Below are positions 11,617 through 22,390 of a DNA stretch of 64,000 nt, in pieces; positions within the stretch are counted from its first letter, which is position 1; every line of letters begins with the position of its first letter. Under the pieces are notes generated by a model. It saw nothing but the letters and a program-made list of their open reading frames with translations. It was not told the origin of the DNA and made no database searches. The stretch spans positions 78,802,680 through 78,866,679 of the forward strand of contig QCXZ01000137.1 in the NCBI GenBank assembly GCA_025024175.1. The letters run 5' to 3'. Source of the stretch: Rhyzopertha dominica. Lineage: Eukaryota > Arthropoda > Insecta > Coleoptera > Bostrichidae. The translations under genes were made by a program, and so were the position numbers.

Positions 11617-11621
11617 ATAAC

Positions 11622-11760
11622 TTTCAATTAAAATTGGAAATAGGAGATTTTGTACTCGTATATCTGACATACAATGAAGGGACCAAAAAGAATTTGGCTC
11701 TAAAAATTCTTAAAATACATGACAGCGATGATAAAATCTTATAGATAACGTCTTGAATGA
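11622..11760 (+). pseudogene. Probable 3' continuation of the pogo-like transposase
   Basis: Just after the BEL/Pao insertion the plus strand encodes LEIGDFVLVYLTYNEGTKKN and LALKILKIHDSDDKIL before a stop. The pattern of a short basic-hydrophobic stretch ending in an acidic turn resembles the C-terminal extension seen in some DDE_1 transposases. The assignment rests mainly on position. A frame shift relative to 8297-8659 is needed. Confidence 0.45.
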
Positions 11761-13756
11761 CAAAATGATTTGCATATAGTTTATTTAAAATAATTAATAA
11801 TCTCTTTTTTTAATTTTACCGTTTGAAGTGTTTTTAATTCATTGTATATCAAGCACAAATCTTGTTGAAAACTATGGCGTTGACATCAATGAATCTTTAA
11901 GATTTGACTGTTTCTTTTCATATTTCCATCGAACAGAGTACACCTCAAAAAATACAGAAATAACAAATTTTAATATTTTAATAGCTCATTTGCAAATAAT
12001 AGAATAAAGCCATCTGTTTTAAGATGTCAAATGCAGATCGCCGAAAAAGCCCTAGCGCTGTTTCAGTTAATGTGTACACATTTATTCAGCTGAAATACCG
12101 ACCGTAAATCGTGGCACAGACGCTTGAAAGTTTTTTGAATGTTTTATTTTAATCTGGAGCTGCAGAAGGTTTATTTGCCCAAATCAATACTTGTTTATTA
12201 TTATCCTGCATTTTCTGGCTTTTCGTTACAGGAATTTCATGTTTATAATACTGCATTAGCGTCTAGTAACATCTGTTTAAATCATTCCGTGCACTGCTAA
12301 CTAATTCCCACGCGGAGGCACTACAATTCGTTATAATTTCACGGAATAAACTGGAAATCGCAGTTACCTTTGGACGACATTGTTTTGTACGGCGTTTAGT
12401 AGCCGCTAAGTGTACGCGTCGCGTCGTTAGGAACATTATTACTCCCGGCATCGTTTATAAACAGTGTTTTTAGTAATTTCATACGTTTCCATGTGCTATG
12501 TCATAGTGGTTCTACGAAAACAGGTGACAAATATGATTTGACTGAATTTTGGTGTAGTTGACTTTGTGTTTAGTTTACGTGATTGAAACTGAAAAAGGTA
12601 GCGGTGTCTGACTATTGGGCGATTCCATTTCCAAGGGATATCACGTAGGCGCAGGTAAGGATCTTTTAACAAAAAAAGCCGTGTAGGTTTTCATTTTGCG
12701 TACAGAATTGTTATTAATAAGTAAATTTAGTTCTGTTTTATTTTGTCAAACGTTTGGATCACGACTACAGCTTCATATTTGGGTAATCACGTTATTACAG
12801 TTGACCAGAATAATACTGTTCAAGAGTTTTAGTAACACAGGATCATGCATATTATACAATATAGCACTTTCAGTTAACTATACATATATACAGTTATTGT
12901 GATTGATGATGTGTATGTTTATATTCTTCAGACACCCACTCGAAATCAATATGTCTATGGGGATGAAATTGAACTCTTAAGCTTATAAAAAATTAATATC
13001 TAATGAACGCAGATTTGCCTCACTGCGATAATTGAACACAAACTACGTAATTATAGATTGATTAACACACTTCAGAGATGCAAACAAAATATAGTCTACT
13101 GGGATTGAATTTAACCTTAACTATAATAGTTTAAAAAAATATGCTTATTTACATATGTAAGGTAAATACAACTTCGAAAATTTTTTTCTAACCTTCCAAT
13201 AATGTATTACATAATTCGGTAGGGGTTGAACTATTTCATGTACCACCTCTTCAAGGACACAAAGCAGAGTTCCTTGGAGGGGATACCTAAAAATTAATCT
13301 TGTTTTCTTTCTACAAATCCATAACAAACACAGAGTGGCGAAAAGATAAGTTATTTTTTAAGTTGAATTCTTGTCAAACATTCTGAATTAATTAGATGGC
13401 TTGGAAACAACGTGCAACTTTGATATTCTTATTTGAGAATGACCGTTAGATCAAAACGATCGTCAGACTTATTTGATAAATCTCGTGAAGCAAAGCACAT
13501 TAAAAAGAAACAGCATGGTTCCAAGCTACCTAGTTAATTATCTTTTGTTGAAGTTGGTTTTAAAGTACTGTATAAATACTCATGATTACTTTTACTTGTT
13601 AAACTCCCCTTTAATTGTAACTTTTTATGAAAGGAAGAATACTTACTTTATAATGAACTTGCAAGATCTCAAGAACAATTTCATTGATAATATTTTCTCC
13701 AAAATGAAATTATTAATTTTTCCGGTTTTTGCCGCGACAAAATTAACGGTCTTTCG
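11761..13756. other. No assignable gene; one GC-richer island
   Basis: Mostly AT-rich. The segment 12263-12470 is GC-richer. On the minus strand it contains an AAAG/GTAACT donor-like site near 12367, so a non-coding 5' exon of mAChR-B is conceivable, but the phase does not fit the 7899 exon and I do not call it. Nothing else is supported. Confidence 0.4.
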
Positions 13757-14139
13757 GTTCAGTTCAGGGTTGGCATGATTAAAACAAAATGTTTAAAACA
13801 GAATGTTTTAAACTTGTTTAAAACAACGCTTCTGGTTAAAACTTTGTTTTAAACAAATGTTTAAAACATTCGTTTTAAACAGTTGTTTTTTTAAATGTTT
13901 TAAACAGTGTTTTTTGATGACTATTGTGTGTGATTCATTAATTATTACTATTAAGCTCGTTTATTCTCCACAAATAGATAGACAAGATTATTAGCAATTA
14001 CATATCTACATAATGTCACCCCACATTTGCATTAAAAATGAATTGAATACAAAACCAGACCCAGTTAGAAAATATGTAAATGTTTTTTCAAACTTTTTAT
14101 TGATACAACAGTTTTAATTTAACTTTAACATTTTTTATA

Positions 14140-14690
14140 TTTAATGAATAGGCAAAGCGCTTTCAGCTATAATTAGCCATCATCAATGCCTCATTGTGTA
14201 AAAAAGAATACAAATGAATTTATAAACCTGACATTGTCAAAATCGAAATAAGCAATCTTGACTTCAAACAAAAAAGTAGCCTGCATGCCAAAAGCACAAA
14301 CATGAAATCAATGATCAAATAAAGAATTTAGAATAGGACAGCTAAAATTACAAAAATCATTCAAAATTGTAAAGCTACCGTTATCTATAATTTTGTATAT
14401 TTCAAGAATTTCTAGAAAATTTAATTTTGAGGATTTATTACAAACATGTAAAGAATTTAAATTATTTAAAGAGGCAGTGTGTTTAAATGACAATAAATGA
14501 TTTACTAATGAAGAATTTGTATTAACTATACCGTATCTTTCATATTGTTTCAAGTGTTCATTGCCTCTAATTGAAAAAGATCTTCCGCTTTGACCAATAT
14601 AAACAGAATTACAATCGTTACAAGAAAAACTATAAACTCCCGAATGATTCAAAACTGGAATTTTGTCTTTATTGCTAACAAAATGGTAAT
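14140..14690 (-). mobile_element. Penelope-like element Q1, minus-oriented part with GIY-YIG endonuclease
   Basis: The minus frame 14308-14652 encodes GVYSFSCNDCNSVYIGQSGR, RGNEHLKQYERYG and FLEILEIYKII. This is the GIY-YIG endonuclease domain that closes Penelope-like polyproteins (GVY...YIGQ, then the R and E positions). It is followed by about 150 bp of 3' UTR and a terminal segment with a hammerhead-like core (14150-14191). The reverse transcriptase part is missing. The element lies inside the hAT at 13765-15794 and is mirrored by 14691-14945. Confidence 0.85.
14150..14191 (-). ncRNA. Hammerhead-like ribozyme core in PLE Q1, minus copy
   Basis: Minus reading: stem I AGGCA, box TTGATGA (C3 changed to T), one unpaired base, stem II GGCTA-ATTA-TAGCT, GAAA, palindromic AGCGCT (stem III, likely formed in a dimer), T, then stem I partner TGCCT. 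Hammerhead motifs with very short palindromic stem III are known from Penelope-like elements. The first core base is mutated, so this copy is probably weak or dead. Confidence 0.65.
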
Positions 14691-14945
14691 TTTACAATTT
14701 TGAATGATTTTTGTAATTTTAGTTGTCCTTTTCTAAATTCTTTATTTGATCATTGATTTCATGTTTGTGCTTTTGGCATGCAGGCTACTTTTTTGTTTGA
14801 AGTCAAGATTTCTTGTTTTGATTTTGACATTGTCAGGTTTATAAATTCTTTTGTATTCTTTTTTACACAATGAGGGACTGATGATGGCTAATTATAGCTG
14901 AAAGCGCTTTGCCTATTCATTAAATATAGTGGATTTGATAGACTT
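14691..14945 (+). mobile_element. Penelope-like element Q1, plus-oriented inverted copy of the 3' end
   Basis: 14698-14935 is a near-exact reverse complement of 14140-14370: end of the GIY-YIG frame (FTILNDFCNF near 14705), 3' UTR, and the terminal segment with GACTGATGATGG. Together the two halves form a large inverted repeat around about 14690. PLEs are known for such inverted and partial tandem insertions. Sequence just past 14945 may include PLE 5' material, but I cannot prove it. Confidence 0.82.
14873..14914 (+). ncRNA. Hammerhead-like ribozyme core in PLE Q1, plus copy
   Basis: Box CTGATGA at 14878-14884, one unpaired base, stem II GGCTA-ATTA-TAGCT at 14886-14899, GAAA at 14900-14903, palindromic AGCGCT, T at 14909 as the cleavage-site base, then TGCCT. 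Here the core boxes are intact, but stem I reads AGGGA against TGCCT, with one mismatch that the minus copy lacks. Confidence 0.68.
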
Positions 14946-15802
14946 CGGGGAGATTTATTGTAGAAGTAAACATTACTCTTATATCCACTTAGAGGAAAAT
15001 GGACCAGTTTACATTGTTTAAAAGTCTTAATCTTAACATAACAGAAAAATTTGTATTGCTGGTCCAATACTACAAAACAATAAATAAGACGTTCATTCAA
15101 CACTTACTAGATAATTATATCTTTAATACAAAAAAAGCCAAATAGTTATCAGAACTAGGGAATATAAAAAACAATAAACAAAGAATAAAAAAAATAACAG
15201 CATTTTTACTTTTTTACTAGTGTAACCATATCTTTTTTGCACTTCCTGTATTGAGCTCGCATTCTACCATTTTGCATCTTAATTTTGTCAAAGTTATTCC
15301 ACACTGCATCGTTCCTACTACGCCATTGTAACTGTTGAACTTTAAACTTTTAGACAGACAATGTCGGTTTCTATTCTCTTTGTTAAAGTTGATATTGGCT
15401 AAAATCAACCCAGCAACCTTAAATTGGGGTATGTTATTGGTCTAGATTTTAAGAACAATGTTGATTCTAGTTTAAAATAGAAAAGAGAAACCGACTCATA
15501 ATAACTAAAATTGTTGCGTAAACAAAAAAGACAAATGACAACTGATAATCGTAGTCATCTAGGGATTTTTAGACAGCTGCTACGCTCCGCGTCATCTGCT
15601 CGTAGTTGTTTTCATTCATTCCTATGTATAGTACATTTGCATGAGAGTTTATGTTTAAAACAGTGTTTAAAACGTTTTAAACATGTTTTCAACTAATTTA
15701 AAAAAACATGTTTAAAACGATTTAAACATGTTTAAATTAAAAAAAAACTGTTTGTTTTGTTTAATTAAAAAAAACATGTTTTTTGCCAACCCTGGTTCAG
15801 TT

Positions 15803-16454
15803 ACAGTTCGAAGGTCTGATTTTAGCCACATCTCTCTGACCAAAACCATTTGTAAAATCAATAATGATCAACTTTCGTTCTTCAATTACATAAAGCTATT
15901 TTTAAATCATGTTGCCAGTTTCAGCGTTTTTTTTCTAATTCAATACTTTATCGACACTATTATATTGGAATGTGAAAACAATGATAAATCGTAGGTACTT
16001 TGGATTAGATTACGACTTTTTGATTTACCCCTGGATGCACTAATCGCTCAAATAAGTTAAACAGATATCTGTACGGCCACTATCATCTTAACTTTAAGCC
16101 CACGCTCGTGTTTACATTTTTATACGCTGCGAGCTTTTTGTCGGCATATTCTGGCGACCTGTTCCGTGATATTATCAGGTGTTTTTCGCGGTGCCTCAGC
16201 AAAAACGGGACTAGCCCATTTCTGTGACGGGTAAGGTAGCTCTTAATGGGTAGTCCTTGAATTGTTAGTATTGCCGATGACTAGCCTACGTACGTGACGT
16301 GTGGATTGCATTTGCGTTTTCGAAATTGACTTTTGAGTGTTTTAGTGATCATTGGAGGAACAAATTTTTACTGCACTACGTTTGAGAAATGTAAGTGACG
16401 TTTTATAGTTGGTAGATTTGTTTGGTGTTGCGTTAATTATTAAATCTCAAGGGG
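15803..16454. other. No assignable feature
   Basis: Moderately GC-containing, apparently unique sequence between two transposon ends. I see no coding pattern or repeat in it. Confidence 0.4.
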
Positions 16455-16670
16455 TACCCACTACTTATTATAGATTACACAAGATTTCAGTTGATTACTT
16501 GGGTATTCATGTAATAATATAAGATTCGTGAATCCTACTAGAGATTACATGAATTTTATAATCGATTTTGGGATTAATACGATTACAAAGAATTTCACGA
16601 TGATCAGTAAATGTAAAAGAAAACAGATAAACAGACTAATAGCAAGAGGTGCCGGAAACAGCACAAAAAT
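16455..16670 (+). mobile_element. Terminal fragment of a hAT-like element (GATTACAT subterminal repeats)
   Basis: This stretch aligns, inverted, to 49735-49924, the end of the decayed hAT transposase element. Both start CACT(A/G)C and then carry many GATTACA/TGTAATC motifs, including a shared GTGAATCCTACTAGAGATTA. Homology fades in the region of TAGCAAG and CCGGAAA. No transposase is present here. Confidence 0.7.
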
Positions 16671-17009
16671 GATTTGTGCAAATAATTTATTACATAAACG
16701 TCCTGCAGAAGACCAACATTGTAAAAGTTCGGGTTACAGGAAGTAAATTGCATAATTTTAATTCATATTTTGTTGTATCTTTAGCTTTATTATTTCCAAC
16801 TTTATTTAAAAATATGTTGTTGCAAACACGTGCTATGAAAGCAGACTGTGTGATGTATATCAACTTTATTGCCATATCTATAAGTGCAATTATGGATTGA
16901 TTTGGGAATTTCAGCACAAGCAATATGAAGTTGCAACAAATTGAAAAATGATGTTTCTTTTTGCATACGAGGGTGAATGCTTTCAGCGTCCATAATATAA
17001 GATAATATT
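16671..17009. other. No assignable feature
   Basis: AT-rich spacer between the hAT fragment and the Penelope-like element. Open frames here look like chance. Confidence 0.4.
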
Positions 17010-18545
17010 TTCTCGGAAATATCGCTGTCTCTTGAAAACACTGACAAAAAATTATAAGTTTGACGTTTCGATTACACCTGTAATCTTTGTCAAAGACGAA
17101 GAACCTCAAAATTTGCCAGACACAAGTTCAAACTAAATTTTGAAAGTAAATAAACAAATCACCAAGGAAGCGAGACGTCATAGAAACAACGTGCCAACCT
17201 GATAGAGAGAACCTAACGACGAAAAAGGAACTACCTACCACTAGATATACACGAACTACTTCATAAAAGATAACTACAAAATAGCCTTCCAAATGACATC
17301 TAACTCATAATTTCCACAATCCCTATTAAAATTATTAGTATTTATACAAATTTCTATAGCTTCTTTTATTAGACGTTTGTGATAGTATTTTTTTCTATGT
17401 AAAATTTTTGTTTTATCAAAGTCAATCATCTGTTTAGTTAAGTGTTCAGCTACGGAAGATTTATCTATCTGTTGCAGCCTAGTAGCACGTATGTGTTCTT
17501 TCAAACGCTTACCTACATTTCTTTTNGTTTGACCTATGTAACACTTGCCGCNAGAGCAAGTANTTTTGTAAACCCATTCGCTCTCTAANTGTACTTTGTC
17601 TTTAGTAGANTTTAAANTTTTATCTAAATTATTATATGTACTATCAACAACTAAAATATCGTGTTTTCTAAGCATCCTCTTTAATTTTTCCGAAAGGTCT
17701 TGCACATAAGGCAAACTCAACTTCAATTTACTTTGTCCTGGCTGAGAATTTACTTGATTTGGATGAGCACTTTTATTAGAAACTGACCAAATATTCTTAT
17801 TGCTATAACCATTTCTCACTAGCGCTGATTTAAGATGGTATATTTCTTTTTGTAAAGAGCTTTCGTCTGATATCCTTTGTGCTCTAACAAATAAAGTTCT
17901 TATAAGACTATTCTTTTGAGAGGGGGGGTGGTGAGATGTGGCATGTAAATATCTGTCTGTGCGTGTTGGTTTTCTGTAAACTTTGTGTCCTAACTGCCCA
18001 GTGTTTGTTCTGTAAATTTGGACATCCAAGAAAGGTAAACTACCATCGCTTTTCTAATTCCATAGTAAATATTATGTCGGGATTTTGACTGTTCAAATGA
18101 TTTAGAAACCTACCCAACTCTTCTATATCTCGGGGCCAAATAACAAAAGTGTCATCTACGTATCTATACCAACATTTTGGCTTAAACTGAAAACTACAGG
18201 ACTTAGAGGTGAATCCTTTGCACAACCTGATTTTTGTTCATAAAAATTATCGTTCCATAAGAAATAAGTAGATTTTATACAATGTTCAGATAATCTGGCT
18301 ATCATGTCACCTAGGGGAACGCTATTAAGCTTAGATTTGATGATATCTATCGTTTCAGGAATGGGTACTTTCGTAAATAAAAAAACCACGTCAAATCTAA
18401 CTAATATATCACCTTCTGAGATACTTAATCCTTTTATAAGTAGGGCTTTAAATTGTTGAGACTCGTTTCGTTTATCTATCGATTCAAACACGAGTTCTTT
18501 ATAAACAAACAACCCCCTAAATTTGAAACACACTTCAAAACAAGT
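17010..18545 (-). mobile_element. Penelope-like element P1 (reverse transcriptase + GIY-YIG), best copy in the window
   Basis: Minus-strand frames give the reverse transcriptase: SEGDILVRFDVVFLFTKVPI (first catalytic Asp region), EQKSGCAKDSPLSPVV and YRYVDDTFVIWP with the catalytic YVDD intact, then FLDVQIYRTNTG, HKVYRKPTRTDRYLHATSHH, the linker, and a C-terminal GIY-YIG domain (VYK-TCS-GKCYIGQ, KRLKEH) at 17274-18029. There are frame breaks near 18030 and 18160 and a few N positions, and the N-terminus is missing. The terminal segment 17010-17110 has the hairpin GATTACAGGTGTAATC followed by GAAACGTC, a degenerate hammerhead-like end shared with P3 and P5. Confidence 0.9.
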
Positions 18546-19394
18546 GGTTTTCTGGCTAAAGCACGTTAAATCCCTTTACATCATGCGCCATAAACCCTAC
18601 TAATATTTACATTCAGAGTAAGCACCCTAGTACATTGTAAACCGTTTAATCCGGGCGACCGTAAAGCACAATTTGCACAATTGCCATTGTACGACAAGTT
18701 TACTCGGCTATTGCTACTTCAAGTTTTACCGGAGCGTTAAAACTGTAGCGGAAAATAAAGAACTTGCGTGCCGGCCGAACAACTTGCCACAACTTGATCC
18801 AAATTTTCGCGAGGTTATAAAAACTTCCCGCATGTAGCCTCTCCAACTTAAGAAGCTCGAGATGAATTGCATATTAGGGCGGCAATTTCACGTTTCATTA
18901 GTTTAAGCCCTCTTTTCGTTTATGGGCGTTCCACACCTGGAACGAAGATGATTAATGGCAGTTTGAATTTTCGATTTAATATACTCCTCGCGGACTACAT
19001 CGTCTTAACTTTGTGCCTGGCACTAAGACGTTTATTAAATGGTATTACCTAGCTATTGAATTGAAATAACTTGGAGTTTGATAGTTTGCGTCTTAAACGG
19101 TGCTAATTTTGTTGAACGGTTCGGAAGATGTGCGATTTATTTCCTCGTCAACGAATAGAAATATGAGTAGCTACTCAGAATTCGGTTTGGTTTTAATAAA
19201 ATGTCGAAAAACTTTACGGGTGCTGAAAATTCGTTGTAGAGACTGTTCTCCACAAGTACTTCCACGGAGTTGATAAGATTCGCTATTTTATCGTTATGCT
19301 TGCATAAACTGTTTCTAGAATGAGCGAAATATTGAATCTTGGGATCTTTCTAATTATCATGTTATAATTCATGGAGCCAACTCGTAAAATAATT
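18546..19394. other. No assignable gene; GC-richer unique-looking sequence
   Basis: 18560-19060 is less AT-rich than its neighbours and has no transposon match that I recognise. A short open frame (18867-19052) lacks any family signature. It may be old unique host sequence. Confidence 0.35.
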
Positions 19395-19450
19395 GTATGG
19401 GGCTCCACAAGGGTCTGTGCTTGGGCCACTGCTGCTTACTAACTACACTT
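19395..19450 (+). pseudogene. Tiny LINE reverse transcriptase fragment
   Basis: Plus strand encodes GAPQGSVLGPLLLTN, matching the GVPQGSVLGPLLF block of non-LTR reverse transcriptases. Nothing else of the element is recognisable on either side, and 19451-19674 holds no clear feature. Confidence 0.55.
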
Positions 19451-19674
19451 CTGTTTTGCCTAAGGTTACTAACAACTGTCCGGTACACGTATGTGTCGAT
19501 ATACATAAACCGTGTTAGTGTAAGGGTAGCAGTGCATAAAATTAAACCTGACAATGAGTATATATCATGGATTAAAAAAAAATCATGCGTCACTATTGAA
19601 CCGGGCCGCAAATTTAGCTGCTTCTATTTAGATCTAAAGTATCTTGTACTATCCACAAATAAAATATAATGGTT

Positions 19675-20600
19675 TCGTATCGTCTTTAATTTTTCCGAAA
19701 GCCCTTGTACTCAAGGCAAACTCAACTTCAATTTACTTTGTCCCGGCTGAGAATTTATTTGATTTGGACGAGCACCTTTACTAAAAATTGACTAAATATT
19801 CCTATTGCTACAACAACTTCTCACTAGCGCTGATTTAAGATGATATAATGGTTTTTGTAGATTCTTTGTACTCTAATAAGTAACGCCCTTATAAGACTAT
19901 TCTCTTGAGTGGGAGGGTGGTGAGACGTGGCATATAAATATCTATCTGTGTGTGATAGTTTTCAGTAAACTTTGTGTCCTAACTGTCAAGTGTTTACCAT
20001 GTAAATTTGGATATACAAGAAACTACCATTGCTTTCTAATTCCATAATAAATTTTATGTTAGGATTTTGACTGTTCAAATGAATTAGAAACCCACCTAAT
20101 TCTTCTATATTGAGGGGCCAAATAACAAAAATATCATTTACAAACCTATACCAGCATTTTGGCTTAAACTGAATACTGTTGATCGTTGCCTCTTCAAAAT
20201 TTTCCATAAACAAATTGGCTACTATAAAACTTAGAGGTGAACCCAGTTTTGCTCATAAAAGTTACCTTTCCATAAAAAATACGTTGGTTTTAAACAGTGT
20301 TAGATAATCTGGCTATAGTGTCACCTAGGAGATCTCTTTTAAGTTTGGATTTGATGATATCTGTCGTCTCAGGTATGGGTAATTTCGTAAATAAAGAAAC
20401 CACGTCAAATATAACTAAATGATAAAATTACTGCTTTTTCCTATATAAGGTTTTAAATAGTTAGCACAAAATTTTGCCAATCTGTAACAAAGACTGCCAA
20501 TCGTATTGACTATAGGTCTTAATGGGAAATTTTTTGTATTTTGGGCAAACCATACAATTAGGTACCTTTATCGGAAACAGTTAAAAAAGACTTTTTTTAA
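19675..20600 (-). mobile_element. Penelope-like element P2, heavily decayed
   Basis: Aligns along its length to P1 and P4 on the minus strand. The linker region (LKLSL, PSQ-NSL) lies near 19700-19900, and RFVNDIFVIWP at the active site near 20130-20160 replaces YRYVDDTFVIW, so a catalytic Asp is lost. MENFEEATINS near 20200 matches the VANLFMENFE block. There are many frame shifts and the GIY-YIG domain is absent. Confidence 0.82.
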
Positions 20601-21547
20601 AATAAAATATCATTTCATTTGTTAATAACCTGAGTTTTCTGGAAGCCTTCCACCCCACCGTGACTACTTGAAAGCTGTAAAATGCTATATACTTTTTAAT
20701 TACTTCAAACGGTCAATTTGAACTACCAAGAAAAGAAGGAAATTTAGTGCTCATGTGATATAGTAGAAATATATACACCATTCTATTAAAAAATCCAATA
20801 ATTTGCGTTGGAAATTTCGTACAACTTCGTACTGGTGCATTTTAAGGTTATTGTATGCTACATGAAGTGAAATTTGATGAGAAGTGCAAATTCCAAAACA
20901 TACTATATTTCTATATTTAATTTTAAAATATTAAATAGTCATTGTGGTCTGCGATAGCGAACTGTTTGTCCATAATGTAGAATTTCTTATTAAAAGTTGA
21001 TACTTTTTCCGAATAGACAAGTTTTTTTACATTGAATAATATTAACTTATTTCAAATAGCTTTTTTTGTCATACGACGAATACAAGTCCAGAAAAGGCTA
21101 TCAAAATGTACGCGAATTGGGTAAGACGATTTTTGCTTATGCAGAAAGCTGTACCACAGTATACTATTATCATGGAAAAGAAAAAATGTGTTTCAACCAA
21201 GAAAGTTACAAAGTTAGTAACGACCGATACATAGCAAACACAATAGCGGTAAGTGGGCAAAGCAGCAACAAAGCAATACATTTAAGAGCCAACTTAATGA
21301 GTTTACAAGGCATTTAATTAATTTACATTGAAAACAAAGGGATAACAAAGCCCTTATAACCGCCAAGGACCTCTCAGTAATATATTTTATAAGCAATTAA
21401 ATATGCCTAAAGCTATTACGATGTTTCAGAGAGCCTTGTAACATCATAATGAATATAATGCAACATAAATAGTAAACAATTTGTTATCTCAATATAATCA
21501 TTTTTTTGTGCTGAAATATTTACATTGACAGTAGTAAAGGACATGTT
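20601..21547. other. No assignable feature
   Basis: AT-rich. The open frame at 21066-21317 (plus) has no recognisable domain and starts without a convincing ATG. Nothing else is supported. Confidence 0.4.
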
Positions 21548-21868
21548 AAAATGCATGTCTATGCTGTGCTGTCTACACCTCAACCAACTGCAGATAGTAC
21601 TATTTCGCTGTCATTACAGCTCATCAGTACAGTTTAGGTCTAGTGTAGACAAAACGGCATAGAACTGGTTTTGCTTATATACCAAAGCAATGGTATGATG
21701 AAAGTAAGAAATTACGATGGCAATGCCATCTGTCAGTATTACACTGACATGATGACAAAGCCACCTAGCTGCCATAACGGGAACTACTTCCTATGGCAGC
21801 TAGGTGGCTTTGTCATCATGTCAGTGTAATGCTGACAGATGGCATTGCCATCCTAATTTCGTACTTTC
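21548..21868 (-). repeat. Hammerhead-bearing repeat, copy H1 (with 77 bp-arm palindrome)
   Basis: Begins AAAATGCATGTCTATG, the terminal motif shared by all three good copies. The hammerhead segment (21559-21662, minus) is followed by the linker ACTGGTTTTGCTTATATACC and then the body GATGGCAATGCCATCTGTCAG. The body turns back on itself: arms 21700-21776 and 21792-21868 are near-perfect reverse complements with a 15 bp spacer. No open frame of note, no LINE or tRNA-like promoter visible. Confidence 0.85.
21559..21662 (-). ncRNA. Type I hammerhead ribozyme, copy H1
   Basis: Minus reading: outer helix strand (21662-21643), internal loop TAGACCTA, stem I AACTGTA, CTGATGA (21627-21621), stem II GCTGT-AATG-ACAGC (21620-21607), GAAA (21606-21603), stem III TAG-TA-CTA, T, C (21593, predicted cleavage after it), stem I partner TGCAGTT (21592-21586), internal loop GGTTGAG, outer partner to 21559. 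All core bases are canonical. Stem I has one G-U pair, and the outer helix has a 5 bp disruption (AAAAC). Confidence 0.88.
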
Positions 21869-22388
21869 GACATAAAGTTTATTTTATTCAACGCTAATGT
21901 CAAATATTTGCTAATTTTAATGAACCTTTTTACAAACTCACTATTTTTAGCAAAAAATATTCTATATGGGTGACGTAGCGCATTATATTTATTAAGTTTT
22001 CCGTCTTGACTCTTGATCCTCAGTGTGCTAGAACATTAATGCACGTACGTTAAACATTATATAAAACTGTGCCAAATCTGACGATTATATAAGACCGGTG
22101 AACAATTTTGTTCCAAATGATAATATAAAGTTCTCAATTAAAGTCTTAAAAAACCCATTCTTATGATAAAGAACTGTAGAGTTAATCGTTGATGTATAAA
22201 TATTGTTTAAATATAATGGTCTTAATAGGGATAAAACTCGTTTTATCTTATTGCCTAGCTTTCGGAGAATTTTGTCTCCTTGTTCAGGGCCGAATTACTC
22301 GAGATGTTTTCCACAAATGTGGATAATAGGTACATACGTTATCAGGACCGCTAACATTGTTGACCCTGATATTTTTCGACTGAAGACG
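21869..22388. other. No assignable feature
   Basis: AT-rich spacer between the H1 repeat and the mariner-type element. No coding pattern or repeat seen. Confidence 0.4.
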
Positions 22389-22390
22389 TA

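Larger units (their letters stand above)
8745..11621 (+). mobile_element. BEL/Pao LTR retrotransposon, internally deleted, with 5 bp target-site duplication
   Basis: Two direct LTRs (8750-9006 and 11356-11616) begin TGTTTGG and end CTACA. The flanking bases ATAAC (8745-8749 and 11617-11621) are an exact 5 bp duplication. The internal part keeps only the end of the polyprotein: the integrase C-terminal half and the DUF5641-type domain typical of BEL/Pao. Gag, protease and reverse transcriptase are deleted. A LINE sits inside the integrase frame (9281-10828). The LTRs are close to identical with a few substitutions and small indels, so the insertion is moderately old. Confidence 0.92.
13765..15794. 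mobile_element. hAT-type non-autonomous element with TTTAAAC subterminal repeats
   Basis: Terminal inverted repeats CAGGGTTGGCA (13765) and its complement ending CCAACCCTG at 15794 are flanked by an exact 8 bp duplication GTTCAGTT (13757-13764 and 15795-15802), diagnostic of hAT-type insertion. Both subterminal regions (13770-13915 and 15650-15780) are packed with AAAC/GTTTAAAC-like motifs in both orientations, the arrangement used by hAT transposases as binding sites. No transposase is recognisable inside. The centre holds a Penelope-like insertion (14140-14945). Confidence 0.9.

Noticed and set aside
12263..12470. Possible first exon of mAChR-B on the minus strand (ATGTCGTCCAAAG then GTAACT)
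   Set aside because: The leftover base gives the wrong phase for the 7899 exon, which needs two bases carried over. A non-coding exon remains possible but unsupported.
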